DNA from: Kutzneria kofuensis
Lineage (GTDB): Bacteria; Actinomycetota; Actinomycetes; Mycobacteriales; Pseudonocardiaceae
NCBI RefSeq assembly: GCF_014203355.1
Contig: NZ_JACHIR010000001.1
Coordinates: 6,450,038 to 6,514,037, forward strand
Direction of reading: 5' to 3'
Length of the DNA stretch: 64,000 bases
Shown: in pieces, positions 1 through 8,013 of the stretch
How positions within the stretch are numbered: the stretch's first letter is position 1
How the letters are laid out: each line of letters opens with the position of its first letter
The notes under the pieces: generated by a model
The model's input: only the letters and a program-made list of their open reading frames with translations
What the model was told of the DNA's origin: nothing
The model's database searches: none
Position numbers and translations under genes: made by a program

Positions 1-1
1 C

Positions 2-652
2 GCCGGCCTGCTGCTCGCCGACGAGATCAACCGCACGCCGCCGAAGACGCAGTCGGCGCTGCTGGAAGCCATGCAGGAGAAGCAGGTCACGGTCGAGGGC
101 CGCACCTTTCCGTTGCCCCGGCCGTTCCACGTGCTGGCGACCGCGAACCCGGTCGAGTACGAGGGAACCTATCCGCTGCCGGAGGCGCAGCTCGACCGGT
201 TCCTGCTGCGGCTGGACGTGGGCTACCCGCCGGCGGAGCAGGAGGTCGAGGTGCTGCGCCGCCGGCTGGCCCGGCAGCGCGAGGAGACTCAGGTCGCTCC
301 CGTGGTGGACGCCGCCGGGCTGGCAAAACTCCAGGCAGAGGTGGAAAAGGTCGCGGTGGACGAGGACATCCTGCGCTACTGCGTGGATCTCGTCGCGGCG
401 ACCCGGGCCCACCCGGCGGTCGAGGTCGGGGCCTCGCCGCGCGGTTCTCTCGCGCTGACCCTCGTCGCCCGAGCTCTGTCCGTCGTGGACGGACGGGATC
501 ACGTTCTTCCCGAGGACGTCAAGGAATGCGCGGTCGCGGCGCTGGCCCACCGGCTGGTGCTGCGCCCGGAGACGTGGACCTCGGGCCTCACCGGCGTGCA
601 GGTGGTGACGGAGCTGCTGGGCAAGGTCCCGGGGCCGGCGAGCACGCGATGA
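2..652 (+). CDS. MoxR family AAA+ ATPase (5' end outside window)
   Basis: Reading is open from the first bases of the window, so the N-terminus with the Walker A loop lies upstream. The visible part starts at a Walker B segment (LLLADEINR), followed by the ATANP sensor-1 stretch, the EAQLDRF segment with the arginine finger, and the helical lid. MoxR ATPases act as chaperones, typically for VWA or DUF58 partners encoded next door. The stop overlaps the ATG of the DUF58 gene by 4 bp (ATGA), so translation is probably coupled. The family call is firm; the client and process are unknown. Confidence 0.93.
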   Translation, partial: AGLLLADEINRTPPKTQSALLEAMQEKQVTVEGRTFPLPRPFHVLATANPVEYEGTYPLPEAQLDRFLLRLDVGYPPAEQEVEVLRRRLARQREETQVAPVVDAAGLAKLQAEVEKVAVDEDILRYCVDLVAATRAHPAVEVGASPRGSLALTLVARALSVVDGRDHVLPEDVKECAVAALAHRLVLRPETWTSGLTGVQVVTELLGKVPGPASTR

Positions 653-1983
653 GCACCCGTGCGGAGCGGATCCGCGCGGCCCTGCTGGGCGGCCGCAACG
701 AAACGTGGCACGGCACCGAGACCATGCGCCGCGCCCTGCTGCTCGGCGTCGGGTTGGCCGTCGTCGGCGTGATCATGCACCAGGTCGAGCTGGTGCTGCT
801 CGGCGCGCCGCTGCTGATCTCGGGTGTCCTCGGCATGCTGGCGGCCCCGGCCGGGGAGCCCAAGGTGAGGATCACGCCGCCGCCCCGCACGGCCGAGAGT
901 ACCGACACGCCGACCGTGATCGTCGACATCGAGCCAGGCGAGAACGCCGAGCTGCTCGCGATTCGCCTGCCCACCAAGGGAGTCGGTGGTCCGGGCCGGG
1001 TTCACCTGCTGCCGGCGACCGTGCGGCGCGTGTCGGCCCCGCTGCGACGCTCGGCGTGGGGCGAGGGCGTCGACGTGCGCGTCGATCACCTGCTCGCCGG
1101 GCCGGACGCGATGGTCGTGCACGGCCCGATGGTCGGCAGCGACATGAGTCGAACCGTGTTGCCACCGCTGGACAAGCTGCCCGTCGGGCCGCTGCCGCCG
1201 CGGCCGGCCGGCCTGGTCGGCGCGCACCGATCGCGCCGCCCCGGTGACGGCGTCGAGCTGCGCGACATCCGGCCGTTCCAGCCGGGGGACCGGCTGCGGG
1301 GCATCGACTGGCGGGTTTCCCTGCGTAGCAACAATGGCGAGTTGTACGTACGGGAACGACACGCGACCGCCGACGCGGACATCGTGCTGGCGCTGGACAC
1401 CCGGACCGATGTGGTGCCGGAACTCGCCGAATGGTCGACCTCGCTGCTGGGCGCAACGGTCCGTCCCGGCGGCAGCCTGGACACCTCCGTGCGCGCCGCC
1501 GTCTCGCTCGCGGCGAGCTACCTGCGGCTGGGCGACCGCGTCGGCCTCGTCGACCTCGGCCGGCCGCAGCTCGGCCTGCGGCCCGGAGTCGGCCGGCGGC
1601 AACTGTTGAGGCTGCGCAACCAGATCGTGGTGTGCGCGGCCGCCGCCGGCTGGTCGCCGTCGCCGGTGCTGACCGAACATCAGGTGCCGCACGGCGCCGT
1701 TGTCGTCGTGCTGTCACCGTTCCTCGACGACGCGATCGTGCAGGTGGCGGTGCACGCCGCCCGGCGCGGGAACCGCGTGCTGGCGGTGGATGTGCTGCCG
1801 TCACAGCTGATCACGGACAGATCGGATCGGTGGGGCGAGGTCGTGCGGCGAATGCTGTTGCTGGAGCACAGCGCCCGGCTGACCGCACTGCGGGATCGCG
1901 GCGTCGCCGTGATGTCCTGGTCGACGGCGTCCTCCTCCGGGGCGGCCTCCATCGCCGACCTGCTGCGCCGGACACGCCGATGA
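649..1983 (+). CDS. DUF58 domain-containing membrane protein
   Basis: A 444-residue protein with two hydrophobic segments near the N-terminus (about residues 25-70) and a C-terminal DUF58 domain marked by [17 protein letters not shown] around residues 205-221 and a following basic RERH stretch. DUF58 proteins are VWA-like and are the usual partners of MoxR ATPases. The start is the ATG overlapping the MoxR stop; an upstream in-frame ATG at 526 lies inside the MoxR gene and is unlikely. It overlaps the next gene by ATGA, so this is one operon. The physiological role is not known. Confidence 0.9.
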   Translation: MSTRAERIRAALLGGRNETWHGTETMRRALLLGVGLAVVGVIMHQVELVLLGAPLLISGVLGMLAAPAGEPKVRITPPPRTAESTDTPTVIVDIEPGENAELLAIRLPTKGVGGPGRVHLLPATVRRVSAPLRRSAWGEGVDVRVDHLLAGPDAMVVHGPMVGSDMSRTVLPPLDKLPVGPLPPRPAGLVGAHRSRRPGDGVELRDIRPFQPGDRLRGIDWRVSLRSNNGELYVRERHATADADIVLALDTRTDVVPELAEWSTSLLGATVRPGGSLDTSVRAAVSLAASYLRLGDRVGLVDLGRPQLGLRPGVGRRQLLRLRNQIVVCAAAAGWSPSPVLTEHQVPHGAVVVVLSPFLDDAIVQVAVHAARRGNRVLAVDVLPSQLITDRSDRWGEVVRRMLLLEHSARLTALRDRGVAVMSWSTASSSGAASIADLLRRTRR

Positions 1984-2474
1984 CCATGGAACTCGAGCCC
2001 GGCCTGTCGGCGTGGTGGCTGCGGGCGGCCATCGGCGTCGTCGGCGCTGCCGTGGTCGGACTGCTTGCCCTGCAGGGACTGGGCTTCTCGCTGCTGATCG
2101 TGTTCGCGGTGGTCGTCGCGGTCACGGTGGCGATGCCGAGCTCGCCGGGCATGACCGTGTTGATCGGCGGCGCCGCGCTGGCCACCGCCTTCATGGACGG
2201 CGACAGCATCGGCTTCGAGGCCGTGCTGCTGATTCCGTTGCTGCACCTGGGACACCTGCTCGCGGGCATCGCCGCCGTGCTCCCGGCAACCGCGCGGCTG
2301 CACCTGTCGGCGTTCCGCCAACCGCTGCGCCGCTACCTGCTCATCCAGGTCGCGGTGCTCGCTCTGGTCGCCGTCGCGGTGCTGCTGCCGGCGGGTCGGG
2401 TCGATCCGATCGTCGAGGTCGCGGGCCTGCTCGCGGCGGCCGGGATCGCCCTGGTCGCGCTGCCGCGCCGTTGA
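1980..2474 (+). CDS. Small integral membrane protein of the MoxR/DUF58 operon
   Basis: A 164-residue, strongly hydrophobic protein with about four to five predicted membrane segments and no recognised domain. It starts at the ATG overlapping the DUF58 stop, or at a second ATG two codons later. MoxR/DUF58 operons in actinobacteria often end with membrane proteins like this, suggesting a membrane complex; that role is inferred from position only. The last codons overlap the -35 element of the next transcription unit. Confidence 0.75.
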   Translation: MTMELEPGLSAWWLRAAIGVVGAAVVGLLALQGLGFSLLIVFAVVVAVTVAMPSSPGMTVLIGGAALATAFMDGDSIGFEAVLLIPLLHLGHLLAGIAAVLPATARLHLSAFRQPLRRYLLIQVAVLALVAVAVLLPAGRVDPIVEVAGLLAAAGIALVALPRR

Positions 2475-2499
2475 CAGGTGCTGCCCGTCACACTAATTT
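2471..2499 (+). promoter_or_regulatory. Sigma-70-type promoter of the PL8 lyase gene
   Basis: TTGACA at 2471-2476, a 17-bp spacer and TAATTT at 2494-2499 form a near-consensus housekeeping promoter, unusual in such GC-rich DNA. Transcription would start near 2506, about 48 nt before the lyase ATG. Confidence 0.6.
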
Positions 2500-2515
2500 C
2501 TCCGCGTATTCGAGA

Positions 2516-2534
2516 ATGTGAAGTGTGTTCACAT
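2516..2534. promoter_or_regulatory. Candidate operator, 7-5-7 inverted repeat
   Basis: ATGTGAA-GTGTG-TTCACAT is a perfect inverted repeat just downstream of the predicted start site, where a bound repressor would block elongation. It differs from the CRP consensus by one base of spacing. No regulator gene lies next to it. Confidence 0.5.
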
Positions 2535-2553
2535 ACGTGAAACGGAGGCGGGG

Positions 2554-4857
2554 ATGTCGATCAACCGCAGGGACCTGCTCCGATACGGCGTCGTCGCCGG
2601 CGTCTCCACCGCGGCGGTCGGCACGCTGACCGGGGCGCTCGGTTCCAACGTCGCCGTTGCCGACACCGCGCCCGCCGACGCCGAGAAGATCATCGCCGCC
2701 TACCGGGAGCTCCAGGTCGGACGCAACCTGCCGTCACCGGAGAGAACCGGCGCGGTGAAGGCACTCGACGAGGTCGCCGTCCAGTACGACTCGGCCATGA
2801 CCGTCGGGGGCGACCAGCTGTGGGCCGACCTCAAGGTGGGCCCGGGCAGCGACTACTTCCCGACGATGTACTACCGGCTGCGCACCATCGCGGTGAACTT
2901 CGCGACGCCCGGCTCCGCGCTGTCGACCAAGCCCGGCCAGGCCGAGCGCATCGCGACCGCGCTGGAGACCCTGTACCGCACCGAGTACAACGAGAACACC
3001 GCCGAGATCGGCAACTGGTACTCCTACGAGATCGGCGTGCCGTACTGGCTGATCCAGATCCTGGTGTGCATGCGCGAGCACCTCGCGCCGGCCGACCTGC
3101 AGCGCTACCTCAAGCCCGTGCTGCGCTTCAACAACGACCCCAACCGGCGCACCAACTCGGCGACCACGATCGAGACCGGCGCCAACCGCGCCGACAAGTC
3201 GCTGATCAGCATCGTCGCCGGCGCGCTGGCGGGCGACTCGCAGCGCATCGTGAACGCCATTGCCGCCGTCACCGACCAGGCCGGCGGCGGCGCGGCCAAC
3301 CTGGTCGCCCGCGTGACCAAGAGCGACGGCTACCACACCGACGGCTCGTTCATCCAGCACGACGTCGTGCCCTACCCCGGCCACTACGGGCTGGTGCTGC
3401 TGACCGCCGCGGCCGGCATCATCCACGTCACCGAGGGCACCGCGACCCAGCTGCCCGCCGACGTGAAGCAGAAGTTCTACGACACAGTCGCCGACGTGTA
3501 CGCGCCCTTCGTCGCGTCCGGCGCGATGATGGAGCCCGTTCGCGGCCGCATGCTGTCGAGGCAGGGCGAGACCGGCTACGACGCCGGCCACCAGCTCACC
3601 GCCGCCGTCGTGCTGCTCGCCCGGCACGCCACCGGCGCCACCAGGAAGCAGCTGGTCTCCCTGGCCACCAAGTGGATCAAGGAAGGCCAGTGGGCGCCGT
3701 ACTTCAAGGTGGAGAACCTGGTGCGATTCTCCGGCGGCCTGCAGATGGTCGGCGTGCCCGAGGTGGAGTTCGCCAAGGAACTGTCCACAAGGGACGCCGC
3801 GCACACCGTGTCCTCGCACCGGATCTTCCCGCAGCAGGACCGGATGGTGCACGTCACGCCGACCTGGTCGGCCTCGCTCGGCGTCGGCTCCACCCGGATC
3901 TGCCGGTACGAGTCGATCAACGGCCAGAATCTGCACGGCTGGTATGTCGGCGACGGTGTACTGTATACATTCCTGCCTGGCGACCAGGGCAACTACAGCG
4001 ACGCGTACTGGCCGACGGTCGACGCCACGGCGCTGCCCGGCACCACGGAGAAGGACTCCACCCCGCCCGCGCTGCAGGCGACGCCGGTGACCACGACGCC
4101 GTGGGTCGGCGGCTCGCGCTGGGACGACCGGCACGGCGCGTTCGGGCTCGACTTCCTCTCCCAGGACGGCACCCTGTCGGCGAAGAAGTCCTGGTTCTTC
4201 ACCCCGGACGGCGTGGTCTGCCTCGGCGCCGGCATCACCGACGCCACCGGCGCGCACGTGCGCACCACCATCGAGAACCGCAACCTCGGCGAGAACGGGA
4301 ACCGGCGGCTCACCTCGCAGCGGCACTGGCTGCACCTGGACGGCATCGCCGGTTACGCGCTGCTCGACGACGCTTCCGTCGTGACGTCGCGGGAAGACCG
4401 CACCGGCACCTGGTTCGGCGTCGACACCGGGGCCAACACGCACGGCACCACCGTGCCGTACACCCGGCGGTTCCAGAAGATCCTCATCGACCACGGCGCC
4501 AACCCCAAGGGCGCGACCTACGCCTACGTCGTGCTGCCCGGCGCGTCGCCGTGGGAGACCGCCGGGGCCCGCGGGCGGTACCGCGTGCTGGCCAACACCG
4601 CTGTCGTGCAGGCGGTTCAGCTCGACTCCGACATCGTCGGCGCCAACTTCTGGGCCGCCGGCTCCGTCGGCCGGGTGTCGGTGTCCGCGCCGGCCTCCGT
4701 GCTCTGGTCGCGGGGTTGGGGCGGCTGGCACTTCGCCCTGTCCGACCCCACCCAGCTCCAGACGTCCATCACCGTGACGGTGGCCGGCGTCGGCAGCCAC
4801 ACCGTCGACGTCACCGCCTCCCTCGGCGCCACCCACACCTTCACCATCGGCTGGTAG
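2554..4857 (+). CDS. Secreted polysaccharide lyase family 8 (hyaluronate/chondroitin/xanthan-type)
   Basis: A 767-residue enzyme that should cleave uronic-acid-containing polysaccharides by beta-elimination outside the cell. The N-terminus has a twin-arginine-type signal (NRRDLLRYGVVAG, then a hydrophobic stretch ending near ADT). The PL8 alpha-toroid holds the expected catalytic residues: Asn211 in TGANRAD, His269 and Tyr278 in IQHDVVPYPGHYG, and arginines 330/332 in EPVRGRM. A beta-sandwich C-terminal half follows. ATG 2554 is chosen over an upstream in-frame start at 2518 because GGAGG lies just before it and the signal peptide begins here. Substrate cannot be told from sequence alone. Monocistronic, with its own promoter, operator and terminator. 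Confidence 0.92.
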   Translation: MSINRRDLLRYGVVAGVSTAAVGTLTGALGSNVAVADTAPADAEKIIAAYRELQVGRNLPSPERTGAVKALDEVAVQYDSAMTVGGDQLWADLKVGPGSDYFPTMYYRLRTIAVNFATPGSALSTKPGQAERIATALETLYRTEYNENTAEIGNWYSYEIGVPYWLIQILVCMREHLAPADLQRYLKPVLRFNNDPNRRTNSATTIETGANRADKSLISIVAGALAGDSQRIVNAIAAVTDQAGGGAANLVARVTKSDGYHTDGSFIQHDVVPYPGHYGLVLLTAAAGIIHVTEGTATQLPADVKQKFYDTVADVYAPFVASGAMMEPVRGRMLSRQGETGYDAGHQLTAAVVLLARHATGATRKQLVSLATKWIKEGQWAPYFKVENLVRFSGGLQMVGVPEVEFAKELSTRDAAHTVSSHRIFPQQDRMVHVTPTWSASLGVGSTRICRYESINGQNLHGWYVGDGVLYTFLPGDQGNYSDAYWPTVDATALPGTTEKDSTPPALQATPVTTTPWVGGSRWDDRHGAFGLDFLSQDGTLSAKKSWFFTPDGVVCLGAGITDATGAHVRTTIENRNLGENGNRRLTSQRHWLHLDGIAGYALLDDASVVTSREDRTGTWFGVDTGANTHGTTVPYTRRFQKILIDHGANPKGATYAYVVLPGASPWETAGARGRYRVLANTAVVQAVQLDSDIVGANFWAAGSVGRVSVSAPASVLWSRGWGGWHFALSDPTQLQTSITVTVAGVGSHTVDVTASLGATHTFTIGW

Positions 4858-4878
4858 TTGTCAACCCCTTGACGCTCG

Positions 4879-4921
4879 GAAAGGACCATTCCTGTCGTCC
4901 AACGTCAGGAATGGTCCTTTC
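4879..4921. terminator. Bidirectional terminator hairpin
   Basis: A perfect 16-bp stem (4879-4894 with 4906-4921) and an 11-nt loop lie between the convergent PL8 and SDR genes. The stem starts with GAAAGGACC and ends GGTCCTTTC, giving T-rich ends in both directions. Confidence 0.85.
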
Positions 4922-4926
4922 ACCCA

Positions 4927-5622
4927 CTACCAGGCCACCGGGCCGTTCTCGTTGAAGAAGCCGCCGTTGGGGCCGTCCTCGCCGATCGTGGCCAGCTTGA
5001 CGGCGATCTCCGCGCCCTGCGCCGGGGTGCGGGTGCCGGTGAAGCCGTTCAGGTCGGTGGCGCAGTAGCCCGGGCAGACGGCGTTCACCTTGATGCCCTG
5101 CTTGCCCAGCTCCCGGGCGTACTGGACGGTGACGGCGTTCAACGCCGTCTTCGACGTGGGGTAGGGCAGCAGGAACGGCAGCGGATTGTCGGGCGCGCCC
5201 ATGAACTGCAGCGAGCCGACGCTGCTGGACACGTTGACGATGCGCGGCGCCTGGGAGCGCTGCAACAGCGGCACGAACGCGTCGATCATGCGGATCACGC
5301 CGAACACGTTGGTGTCGAACACCTTCTGCACGGTGGCCACATCGTTGTTGCCGCGGCCGCCGGTGATGCCGGCGTTGTTGATCAGCACGTCCAGCCGGCC
5401 GTGCTCGGCTTCGACCAGCTTGGCGGCGGCGGCCACGCTGGCGTCGTCGGTGACGTCCAGGATGACCGGACGAACGCCGAGCTCGGCGGCGGCCGGCTCG
5501 ACCAGGTCCGGGTTGCGGCCGGCGAGCAGCACGGTCGTGCCGCGGGCCGCCAGCTGCGCGGCGATCTCGCGGCCGATGCCCTTGTTGGCCCCGGTGACCA
5601 GGGCGATGGTGTTCTCGGTCAT
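4927..5622 (-). CDS. Short-chain dehydrogenase/reductase
   Basis: A 231-residue classical SDR: TGANKGIG cofactor loop near residue 10, NNAG around residue 80, catalytic Ser in VSSSVGS and YPTSK as the Tyr-x-x-x-Lys pair. The cofactor loop and length fit NADP-dependent carbonyl reductases, but the substrate is unknown. The ATG at 5622 places the Rossmann strand directly at the N-terminus; an upstream in-frame start at 5724 would add 34 unrelated residues across a candidate operator. It is divergent from a LysR gene, which probably regulates it. Confidence 0.9.
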   Translation of the reverse strand: MTENTIALVTGANKGIGREIAAQLAARGTTVLLAGRNPDLVEPAAAELGVRPVILDVTDDASVAAAAKLVEAEHGRLDVLINNAGITGGRGNNDVATVQKVFDTNVFGVIRMIDAFVPLLQRSQAPRIVNVSSSVGSLQFMGAPDNPLPFLLPYPTSKTALNAVTVQYARELGKQGIKVNAVCPGYCATDLNGFTGTRTPAQGAEIAVKLATIGEDGPNGGFFNENGPVAW

Positions 5623-5666
5623 GGCCGAAGTCCACCAGCCCCGGGGCGCTTCGACCAGGACCCGTT

Positions 5667-5695
5667 CGATACCCGGCCATACCCTGACGGTATCG
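5667..5695. promoter_or_regulatory. Candidate LysR operator between SDR and LysR genes
   Basis: CGATACC (5667-5673) and GGTATCG (5689-5695) form a perfect inverted repeat with 15-bp spacing, and an inner ATACC-N5-GGTAT shares the right arm. Nested, partly dyad sites of this size are typical of LysR-type regulators. It lies 45-73 bp upstream of the SDR start. Confidence 0.45.
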
Positions 5696-5750
5696 CTGAG
5701 GAGGGCGCGGTGGTCGTCCTTCATCGGCAGTTCCCGTTCGACGCGAATCC

Positions 5751-5767
5751 GGAATGAACCTCATTCC
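5751..5767. promoter_or_regulatory. Second inverted repeat in the SDR/LysR intergenic region
   Basis: GGAATGA-ACC-TCATTCC is a perfect 7-3-7 palindrome in the 302-bp gap between SDR and LysR genes, about 130-175 bp from either start. It may be a second operator or a small hairpin. Confidence 0.4.
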
Positions 5768-5924
5768 TGGTGGCGTCGTTCCGACCGTAGGATGAATCGG
5801 GTCGATGGTGTCGATAAACCCAACTCGACAAATACGGAAATCGAGCCGGCCGCACGGACGGCGACGGCGTGCTCGGCCGGCGGGCACGGCGGGCCGGAGC
5901 TGGGATGATGCCCTGGGAGGAGAC

Positions 5925-6785
5925 ATGGTGGATCTCAGCAGGCCGGCGGTGGACTCGGAGGACATCCGGAAGTTCGTGGCCGTGGCGGAGGAGCTGCACT
6001 TCGGCCGGGCGGCGGGGCGGCTCGGGATCGCGCAGCCGCCGCTGTCGCGGGCGATCCGGCAACTGGAGCACCGGCTGGGAGTCGAGCTGCTGATCCGGAA
6101 CAGCCGGGGCGTGCGGCTGACCGAGGCCGGGGAGGTGCTGCTGCACGAGGGGCGCAAGGCGCTGGACGCGGTGACGGCGGCGGCGCGGCGGGCGCAGCGG
6201 GCGGGGACACCGGAGCGGCGGCTGGTGATCGTCATGAAGGCCAACGGTGATGCGGGGCTGCTGGGCGGGATTCTCGCCGCGTACGAGCAAGATCCGGACG
6301 CGATGCCGGCGGACGTGATGATCTGCGGCGTGGGGGAGCAGGCGCGGCTGCTGCGCGACGGCCGCGCGGATGTGGCGTTGCTGCACGGGCCGTACGACGA
6401 CATCAGCGGATTCGACACGGAGGAGCTGGTGACGCTGCGGGCGGTGGCGGTGCTGCCCCGGGCGCACCGGCTGGCGCGGCGGCGCAGCCTGCAGCTGGCG
6501 GACCTGGACGGCGAGACGATGCCGCGCTGGCCGGGCATGCCGGGGGACGGGCAGGAGATGCGCGACTCGGCCCAGGTGATGCAGCTGATCGCCCTCGGGC
6601 GGATGGTCGCCGTGCTGCCGGAGTCGGTGCGCGCCAACCTCCGCGCCGAGTTGGTGGCGATCCCCGTCCTGGACGGCCAGCCGACCTCCGTCGTCCTGGC
6701 GTGGCCGGAACGTTCCCGGTCCCGCGCGGTCGCCGCCTTCGTGCGGGCGGCCACCAGCCCGCGGGAGCCGGCGCGGGTGGGCTAG
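5925..6785 (+). CDS. LysR family transcriptional regulator
   Basis: A 286-residue regulator with an N-terminal winged helix-turn-helix (AVAEELHFGRAAGRLGIAQPPLSRAIRQLE region) and a periplasmic-binding-protein-like effector domain. ATG 5925 has GGGAGGAG just upstream; an upstream in-frame start at 5805 would cover the intergenic operator DNA. Divergent orientation to the SDR gene suggests it controls that gene and itself. Its stop shares CTAG with the stop of the convergent oxidase gene. Effector unknown. Confidence 0.92.
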   Translation: MVDLSRPAVDSEDIRKFVAVAEELHFGRAAGRLGIAQPPLSRAIRQLEHRLGVELLIRNSRGVRLTEAGEVLLHEGRKALDAVTAAARRAQRAGTPERRLVIVMKANGDAGLLGGILAAYEQDPDAMPADVMICGVGEQARLLRDGRADVALLHGPYDDISGFDTEELVTLRAVAVLPRAHRLARRRSLQLADLDGETMPRWPGMPGDGQEMRDSAQVMQLIALGRMVAVLPESVRANLRAELVAIPVLDGQPTSVVLAWPERSRSRAVAAFVRAATSPREPARVG

Positions 6786-7921
6786 TCGATGCCGAGCAGG
6801 GCTCGGCCGTAGCCCTCACGGCTGCTGTCCGGCACGAAGACCTGATGCCGGCAGGCAACCTCGATGTCACGCCAGACGCGTTGCAGCGGACTGCTCGTCG
6901 CGAACGCGCCGGCGCCGGTGACGTCCAACAGCAGTGCGACGGCCTGGCGCACGTTCTCGGAGACGATGCCGGCGTCCATGCGGATCCTCGCGACGGTCGT
7001 CGGGTCCGGGACGATGCCGGCCCGCATCGACTCCGTCAGTTCGCGGACGGACCGGTCCACATGCAACCGGGCGCCGTCGACGAGCCCGGCCGCCCTGGCG
7101 ATCGCGATCTGCACCGCCGGTGAATCGGCCGCCCGCGCGTAGTCGGTGCCGACGATCGGGCCGCGCCGCCGCACCACCTCGATCGCGTGCCCCAGCGCCG
7201 CCTCGGCCATGCCCAGCACCGGACCGACCGCGATCATCGGCAGCAGCGCCGAGGCCGGCACCGTCGCGAACGGCACGTTCGGGCGCTGCTCCGCGTAGCC
7301 GGCGGCCATGGCCCGGGCCATCGACAGCAACCTGCGCTCCGGCACGAAGACGTCCTCGGCCACTACCGTCTCGCTGCCCGTGCCCTGCATGCCGCTCACC
7401 GACCAGGTCGGGACGATCCGCGTCTGCTCCGTCGGCACCAGCGCCTGGACGGGGCCCGGTTCGATCGGCACGCCGAGCAGGATCCACCGCGCGTGTCGGA
7501 CTCCCGACGCCGGCCGCCACTGCCCCGAGACCCGCCAGCCGCCCGGTACCCGCTCGGCCGTCGCCGTCGGCGCCATCACGCTCGCCACCGCCGCCTTCGG
7601 GTCGTCGCCCCACACCTCGTCCCGGACCTCGTCGTCCAGCAACGACGTCAGGGCCCCGCCGGCCGACAGGATCATCGCCACCCAGGCGCTGGACCCGCAC
7701 CCCCGCCCGAGCGCCGCCAGCACGTCGACCGCCGTGCCCAGATCGGCGTCGATCCCCGGCGCGAACAGGCTGAACATGCCCGCATCGGCCATCGCCTTCG
7801 CGCAGACGACGTCACCGGACCGCTCGGTTTCGGCCGCCTGCTCGGCCAGCAACGGCGTCAACTCCTGCGCACAAGCCACGAGCTCATCGATCACGTGATC
7901 CAGTGTGCCGAAAACCGACAT
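6782..7921 (-). CDS. Acyl-CoA dehydrogenase-fold flavoprotein (HsaA-like oxidase/monooxygenase)
   Basis: A 379-residue protein with the three-part acyl-CoA dehydrogenase fold. The middle domain has GGWRVSGQWRPASGVRHARW and the C-terminal helical domain ends RDIEVACRHQVF, both typical of the flavin-dependent monooxygenase branch (HsaA, DszC-like) that uses reduced flavin from a partner reductase. The acyl-CoA dehydrogenase catalytic Glu signature is not evident. ATG 7921 is chosen; upstream in-frame sequence is Arg-rich and would span a terminator. No reductase partner is adjacent, so the substrate remains open. Confidence 0.82.
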   Translation of the reverse strand: MSVFGTLDHVIDELVACAQELTPLLAEQAAETERSGDVVCAKAMADAGMFSLFAPGIDADLGTAVDVLAALGRGCGSSAWVAMILSAGGALTSLLDDEVRDEVWGDDPKAAVASVMAPTATAERVPGGWRVSGQWRPASGVRHARWILLGVPIEPGPVQALVPTEQTRIVPTWSVSGMQGTGSETVVAEDVFVPERRLLSMARAMAAGYAEQRPNVPFATVPASALLPMIAVGPVLGMAEAALGHAIEVVRRRGPIVGTDYARAADSPAVQIAIARAAGLVDGARLHVDRSVRELTESMRAGIVPDPTTVARIRMDAGIVSENVRQAVALLLDVTGAGAFATSSPLQRVWRDIEVACRHQVFVPDSSREGYGRALLGID

Positions 7922-7961
7922 TCGGTGTGACGCTGAGCGGGACTCACGGAAGTCCGAAACG

Positions 7962-8002
7962 ACGAGTGGCGCCCGACCCCGGCAGGGGTGGGCGCCACTC
8001 GT
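7962..8002 (-). terminator. Terminator of the GH92 gene
   Basis: A 13-bp stem (7962-7974 with 7990-8002, ACGAGTGGCGCCC) with a further 5-bp inner stem and a 4-nt loop lies 11 bp after the GH92 stop on the minus strand and before the oxidase start. Confidence 0.8.
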
Positions 8003-8013
8003 GGGGGAGAGGG

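Noticed and set aside
2516-2534. CRP/FNR-type site
   Set aside because: The TGTGA and TCACA halves are 7 bp apart rather than 6, and the position downstream of the start site fits a repressor better.
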